A stretch of DNA of 64,000 nucleotides from Neckera pumila (Eukaryota > Streptophyta > Bryopsida > Hypnales > Neckeraceae), in NCBI GenBank assembly GCA_963969595.1, contig OZ018411.1:4776501-4840500 (forward strand), in the 5' to 3' direction. Positions 58,201 through 64,000 of this stretch are shown piece after piece. The notes under the pieces are model-generated. The model saw only the letters and a program-made list of their open reading frames with translations, searched no databases and was not told the origin of the DNA. Positions within the stretch are counted from its first letter, which is position 1. Every line of letters begins with the position of its first letter. The position numbers and the translations under genes were made by a program.

Positions 58201-61194
58201 GAACTCCCAAATATTGAGATCGAAAAAAATTAACTCCCAAGTTGTATACAAAAAAATTCAATGAAAAATTCTAAGAAAATTCAATGAAAAATAGATGCAA
58301 AACATATTAAAAAATAAAGCAAAAATAAGAAATTTCTAACAACTTGATTGAAATGAGATTTTATGAAAGAATTTGTAGAAAAGTATATTAAAATGACTAG
58401 AAATACGTATATAAAAGGAGACTTCTTTGCACCTACATAAAAGACAAAGAATTTACATATTTTAGAATTCCTTTGGCAAATATTTGCATTCCTAATGGAG
58501 GAACATGATTTGTAGATTTTGCAATGAAAATCATTTTTTTAGACTCATTATAGTGCTACAACATCCTAAAATTTAATAGGATAAGAAATTAAAGAAATTG
58601 AATAATAAATAGTATAATATTTCTAGAAATTATAACAAAAGAATATATTATCTTCGGCAATGCACCATTTACCTTTGGTATAATTTTCAAATATAATGAG
58701 TAAACTTCTTAAAATGTTTGCTCAATTTATGTTAGGCGTGAAAAATTTCATTCTAAAATTGTATAAGTGTTTTACGCTTTCACCCTATAGTTTACAAGTT
58801 AATTCGATTATAATTTACTACAAAGCAAATAGAAATTTTCATATTATTGGATAAGTAATTCCTAATTATACCAATAATGTTACATTGAAAGTCAAATACA
58901 ATTTAAGAGTCTATATTAGGCTTAAAAAAGTTTAATTAGATGGCAATGGAACCAATCTTCTAGAGGTTAAGTGTTGAAAATTATGACTCATTAATATTCA
59001 AATGGAATTCTAGTTGCCCAATTGAGACTTCATAGCTCTAAAATTTGGGGCAAATATAGATTTCAAAAAAGCTTTTCTAAATTTGTGACATTGTATGAAT
59101 AAACTACAAATTATTATTAAAGTATTGAAGAAAATGTACCCATAGATGACCTTAGACTCTCATGAAAAGAAGCTTTACATTTTAGGTAGGAATTATGTAG
59201 GGATTAGTTTTAGAAAGGAATCACAATTAGGTTAATTACCTTACGTTTTTACTCTATATACTAAGCAATTAGATATTTCATTAGAGCTCTACACACTGCC
59301 TCCCTTTTGTATGCAACAAACTTCACTATTGTAAAGATTTTTCCATTTAATTATAGAATTCCATGTTCAAATTGTTTACTTCTTCATGACAACAATTGAA
59401 TTCTAAAATTTTAAAGTCTCCAAGGCACTATAATATTAAAGGCAAATTAACTACAAGAAAAATAAATTTGCTCTAATAAAAGTATATATATATATAATAA
59501 CTATGAGAAGACCAATTGTGCAAAATGAAGTTAATGGAATTAAAGTCAAAATTCTAGAACAATAAAGAAAGAGTTATTAGGGTAGAATACTTTTCAGTAA
59601 AGAAATTGATGAAAGGATCTAGGAAAGGGTTCTAGAAAAGGGTTCTAGGAAAGGGTTCTTTATACTTTGATTTATCAAATAAGAATGCTAAACAAGATAA
59701 TGCAAAGGGTGTCAAAAAGGAAAGAGTTTGCTGAAAGGATTTGGAGATGGAATATGTTTCCTTATGTTATCATTGAAGTTATCAAGTGTTCAATATTTTT
59801 AGCAGGACTTTTCCTTGACCAATAAATATTGGTTGCTTGTAGCCTTACTCGACCTACTAGCTTGTTTTTGGTAGCACATTGGAATACCCAAAATTGTTGT
59901 GTTTTGCATTAGATTTTATACATAACATGCACCTACAATGCATATTATGAGAGGCTACTATGCTATAAGAGGCTATGAGAGGCTTTGAACTCTCGTACAT
60001 TATTGCACTACCTTGTTTTATTTTAATAACAAAAACATACTCAACCTTCTTCACATTCATTGTAGCTTCTATCAATATAAGGCTCTTCTTTTATCATGAA
60101 CCAAAACAAATGGGTTCTCTTCTTGCAACAACCTCAAATTTTTCGTACTTAAAATTTTCCAATTAAGAGTAAAAGTAGATTATGTTATCAAAAATTGGTC
60201 TCCCCTTCTTTGGTCAAGAGCCATCAAATGACTATAGGGCCTCTCCACTTAAGGATATACTATAGTTCTAAGGCAATATCTAAAAAATGACAATCATTTG
60301 GTGATAAGGTATGTAGACTACACCCATGATCAACATTGGCCAAAATGCAACATCTGCATTTGGACCAAAAAGCATCACAAAAACCTAGGTATTGATAACA
60401 GAAGATGTACACAATCAAAACACGAGCGTCAAAGCTCTCATTGGTTTAGGGTATACCAAGAGCCAATCCTTAGAAAATTTACCACTGCAACCCCTGTCAA
60501 CCTGGCCATGATCCTACGCTAGAGCTGTTTCCTGTTTATCTGACTAATTCTTTCCACTTAATAGCAATTATATAATCAGCATTGAAGACTGAACAGGCAG
60601 GCCTCATCTATTATATTAGCAAAATGAGTAGAATTTTAGCATCTTCACTCCTGTGGTTCTCCAACCACCCAGAGCATTGGGTTTCTTCTCAGACTACCCG
60701 GAACTGCCGCGGTTCGTCAGCACCAAACCTTGGTTAACCTCGATGCTGCCGGCCTTACGATTCTGAAACTATATCTCTTCAAAAGTCTAGGTTCTCTCAC
60801 TGAAGAACCCAATATATCCTACGCAAGAGCGCATAATGCAGTAAGCCACCCGGGGGCAGTAGGTCTTTGGAATCCAGATTGTCCATGCGGGTACCAAGTT
60901 TCAAGTTCCGAAAATGGGCCTAGTTCACGGAATCAACTTGTATGATCACACTACTTGTATGATCGATACTTCTCCTTGACAATAGTCTGTATCTGAGTTC
61001 AGGCACTAACCAGTACAGACCAGCATAGCCATGCTCTGTACTGTACTGTACAGTGATGCGAGTAATTAAGAGATAAGTTCACTTGAAATCGGTTCTCATC
61101 GCCAGATTCATGGCTGAAGAACCCAATGCAAAGTTCGTTCCTGCAATTGGATAAGACTATCCTGTGGCCTCAGTGCACACGATTGTATGCTACT
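55211..61194. other. Long AT-rich intergenic region
   Basis: 55.2-55.45 kb is the GC-richer upstream part of the Crooked-neck gene; a plus-strand frame there (55268-55450) is a shadow of that leader. From 55.5 to 60.2 kb the DNA is strongly AT-rich with homopolymers and no recognisable gene. 60.5-61.1 kb has mixed composition and includes short GTACTGTACTGTACAG palindromic text near 61035-61052. No RNA gene is seen. Confidence 0.5.
59619..59657. repeat. 13-bp unit, three tandem copies
   Basis: CTAGGAAAGGGTT, CTAGAAAAGGGTT and CTAGGAAAGGGTT follow one another exactly. Confidence 0.9.
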
Positions 61195-64000
61195 TTACCC
61201 TCCCTGATGCGTAGCAGGGGCTCGGAAACTGTCCGCTCCCCTGAAGCTGTCCGATCCGCGGAAACTGCTCCCTCCCACGAAGTCCATAATTCTGCGCATA
61301 GATTCGGTCCGAACGGCCGGGTGGTTCCTTTTCCGTCGGCGCCAATACACAGCGCCTGCCACCACAGCCAACAGAGCGACAGCAGCAACGAGGGTACCGG
61401 CAATAATCCAAGCTTTGGTTCTGCTCGACATCCCATTTGGGTTGGGTCCCGTATATGTCTGCAAAACGAATGTAAACATTTCAACATAAAATTGTAGAAA
61501 CGAAAACTGCCAATAAAGTCTTCTGGTGCAGCCTCCGACAGACTCCAAGTCTACATGTAAGAGACAAATTTGACAAACAAAGCAACTACAGAATTGGAAG
61601 CATATTCGTACCGCATTCGGGGAATACTCGCTCCCAGGCGGTTTGAGCAACTGTAAATTGCGCAAAGTGCCGTTCTTAATCTCGCCCTTGACCTGCACAC
61701 GAAGTGTCCACCTTCAGAAAGATCTCCAATAAGAGTACCTTGTCCACGTTCTTGAAGTAGATCCGACACAAAATCGATTTCCTAGATTAGGGCAGGTAGA
61801 GGAGGCAAGAGCAAATTTTAAGGATACACTGGTTAATAAAGCAGGGAACTCTGGAACGTCGAATAGCTTGCTGTCTCGTGCTGTGACCCAACTCTGAGTT
61901 CACAATGGAGCATTAAGAAGAACGAACTACTCAAGGAGAATAAACAAGTTAAGCCGAAGGGAACAACAGGCAACCTCCCTGAAAGTGTAAGTTAAAGTCG
62001 AGAGCAATTCGGAAAAGCAACAACATGAGGGAGAGAGTTTACTGAGACGCACCTCCCAATACGAAGGCGTCAGGGAGACTAGATCATAAGTAGGGGCCTC
62101 TGCCGCTACACTTCGACTACCAGTGGAAGGGTCAAACGAGACAATGCCGGTACAGCCTTCAAACTTTACAGCTCCAGGTCCAGAACCATTCAGTGCTCGA
62201 AAAACATTCTCTTTGGTGACGGTCACATTTGCCTTAATGAGGTCATCGACAATGAAGAAGAAAGTTTGCACAGCGTCAATCAGGTGAGGTACGTATGAAC
62301 GCGTTCTATTTTTTCCTTCAGAAGGAAAGCCTGGATAATTTTTAGCTTTCCAGTAAGTGTAAAACTTCTCACAAGCACGGTTGTTGAGGATGTCGCCACC
62401 TGAAACCATTGTCAAGATTCGAGAATGTCATACCAAACTTGTTTGACGCAGCAAAATCTCTTCACTGACAGTAACCTTTGCATCTCTCTGTAATTTAAGA
62501 GGCTTAACAGAAAGACAGGCATCCCATGAGCTGGGTCTTCCACTTATTGCATCTTGATCCTATAAGCCTGTGGGCCACTACGTTAGAGTTAACATGTTAA
62601 TCTTAGAAAAACCACACCTAAGTGTAGCGTTGTTCAGCTTCCGCGCAACTTTCAAGAAATTCAGATCCTTTCAGCTTTGTCAACAGATTGTAACGTTTAC
62701 ACAGGATACTATGCTCCAAGCAAGGTTGCGCAATACACCTACCATGAGGAGACACTCCAATTTCTCCTTGCAGGGAGTTCACCAAATTAGGATCTGCAGC
62801 AAACCAACAACACTTCGAAATTCAGTAAAAGAAACACATCATTAACATCCTCTGAAGTACTCAAGTTTGCTAATTAGGATTTCTTCTCAATTTTGATAGG
62901 TACACGTGTGTCAGGATGAAAGAGTCACACCTGTTGCGTTCGTATCTGCAGGATCAAAAGCCGTTACTCCATCTGTCCCGAAATACCAAAATGGAAATCT
63001 TATCCTGTCCTGTACATGAAGAGGGGTATTGTTATTCAAACCCCTGAACATTTTTAAAGACAGCAGAAATAACAATTATACCAACGAATAACAAATTAGA
63101 AAAGAGATGCAGACATCACGTTTACTTCCACTCCATCTACATCGCAGGATACAAACCCTGATGCAAATCCCAGTTCGTACCAATCCATAAGCAGCTCTCC
63201 AAATATCATAAGCCTGAATTGGTTGCACAGCCATGATCACAAACTCATCCTTTCCAACTTTATCAAGGACACCCGCAAGCTCATTAGTGTCAATAGTTGA
63301 ATTGTCTCCCAAGTGGAGAAGATACGTATTTACAGTTGCCAAGGTACCCACCGCCTGCAAGTGGAGAACGACGCTCATGAGTACAATAAAGCTGTGATAT
63401 GGCAGAAATCATGACTCATAGCGGGAACACCTGTAGCATTTTCAACCGCATCGCCCTCGTTCCAACTGAGATAACCAACGAGGACGACTAATTCCTGTAT
63501 GCTTTGGCGACTAAGGTGAGAGTGGGACTGCATTGACAACGCATGGATGCATCAGCACACAATATCAAGCGAAATAGTACTGACCTCGGCAATGTTCATG
63601 CCCAGGTTCATGCTGTAGTACTGCTGAGTTGTCAGCACAGTGAGACGCTTGATTTTCAATTGCGCCACCTGAGATCAAGTTCACGTTAGAAAAACAGCGC
63701 AACAAAGATGACAAGTCATGAATGTCACAAAATGTCCATTTTTGGAGGAAAGAACTAGATGCTAGCAACCACTGAATTACGTATTCGATTGTGGCCCTCG
63801 TAAGCTATGCGACAAATCAGGATGACACATATCTGATCACCTGGTGCAAATCTATATCGATAGACAGTCCATATGATACACCAAAAACTCGTATCCATCA
63901 ATAAAAATACAACTGCATCTGCACCAACTCCTCACGACCACCAAAGTAATGTAGCGAAAAGACACTTACACTGGAGGCAATGGCTGCTGCCTGATACCTG
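61195..64000 (-). CDS. Single-pass membrane protein with GABA-B/ANF-receptor-like ligand-binding domain (5' end outside window)
   Basis: Minus-strand exons: 63970 to beyond 64000, 63585-63668, 63126-63354, 62931-63009, 62743-62793, 62053-62399, 61612-61692 and 61195-61458 (stop TAA). The extracellular part follows the periplasmic-binding-protein type I fold of ANF/GABA-B receptors: YQAAAIASSVAQLKIKRLTV, YYSMNLGMNIAE, FVIMAVQPIQAYDIWRAA, FWYFGTDGVTAFDP, SLQGEIGVSP and FEGCTGIVSFDPSTG, then YDLVSLTPSYWEV. A transmembrane helix (AWIIAGTLVAAVALLAVVAG) is followed by YWRRRKRN and a short tail with FRGSDSFRGADSFRA repeats. There is no seven-helix, glutamate-channel or kinase domain. All junctions keep phase except within 63126-63354, which has one base too many: the frame changes near 63196 between IWRAAYG and DWYELGFASG. 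Ligand and pathway are unknown. Confidence 0.8.

Noticed and set aside
60730..60945. Plus-strand 71-codon frame in the receptor 3' flank
   Set aside because: No domain, no splice context, and it lies in what is probably intergenic DNA or 3' UTR.
61126..61497. Plus-strand 123-codon frame at the right-hand gene
   Set aside because: It is the antisense shadow of the last receptor exon, whose membrane helix and splice sites are clear.

Overview
This is nuclear DNA of a plant. Three minus-strand genes with plant-type GT-AG introns, plant-like protein sequences (a Crooked-neck splicing factor and a plant-type QCR8), telo-box motifs (AAACCCTAA) beside a housekeeping promoter, and a CACTA/En-Spm transposon with tnp2, DUF4218 and DUF4216 domains all point to a land plant or close streptophyte. 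The repeat families and the receptor-like gene at the right edge do not look like those of well-known flowering plants, so a seed-free plant (bryophyte, lycophyte or fern) is my inference. The species is not determined.

Layout. 1-785: 3' exons of a plus-strand gene, possibly a SET-domain/Rubisco-LSMT-like protein. 1634-2047 (minus): QCR8, a small subunit of mitochondrial complex III. About 3.0-34.3 kb: a nested repeat island. Its oldest layer is a large inverted repeat whose arms (about 4.9-6.4 kb, and 8.5-9.08 kb plus 32.4-33.4 kb) are mirror images, flanked by a satellite-like array (82-bp units on the left, 195-bp units on the right). Between the arms lie a decayed Tc1/mariner-like transposase and a Ty3/gypsy integrase fragment. 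The right arm is split by a structurally complete 23,329-bp CACTA element (9085-32413, 3-bp duplication AGA). That element carries an intact-looking seven-exon accessory gene (minus strand), a divergently oriented tnp2 transposase with premature stops and frame breaks, a captured fragment of a succinate-semialdehyde dehydrogenase gene, and a nested 561-bp MITE-like insertion.

34.3-51 kb: mostly decayed repeats. It includes two diverged copies of the same gag-like/ORF1 protein (37.7-39.8 kb and 45.35-46.6 kb), both riddled with in-frame stops but with almost no frameshifts. It also holds degenerate telomere-like sequence near 47.5 kb and a broken ORF with a possible zinc-finger motif near 48-49 kb. 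51748-55118 (minus): a complete seven-exon Crooked-neck-like (CRNKL1/Clf1) gene. 55.2-61.2 kb: AT-rich intergenic DNA. 61195 to beyond 64000 (minus): the 3' part of a gene for a single-pass membrane protein with a GABA-B/ANF-receptor-like ligand-binding domain.

The host genes are unrelated housekeeping or signalling genes with no operon logic. The functional unit of most interest is the CACTA element: a divergent promoter probably drives the accessory protein and the transposase, and the element has taken up host coding sequence. Exon boundaries were read by eye from splice motifs and reading-frame continuity. No database search was run.
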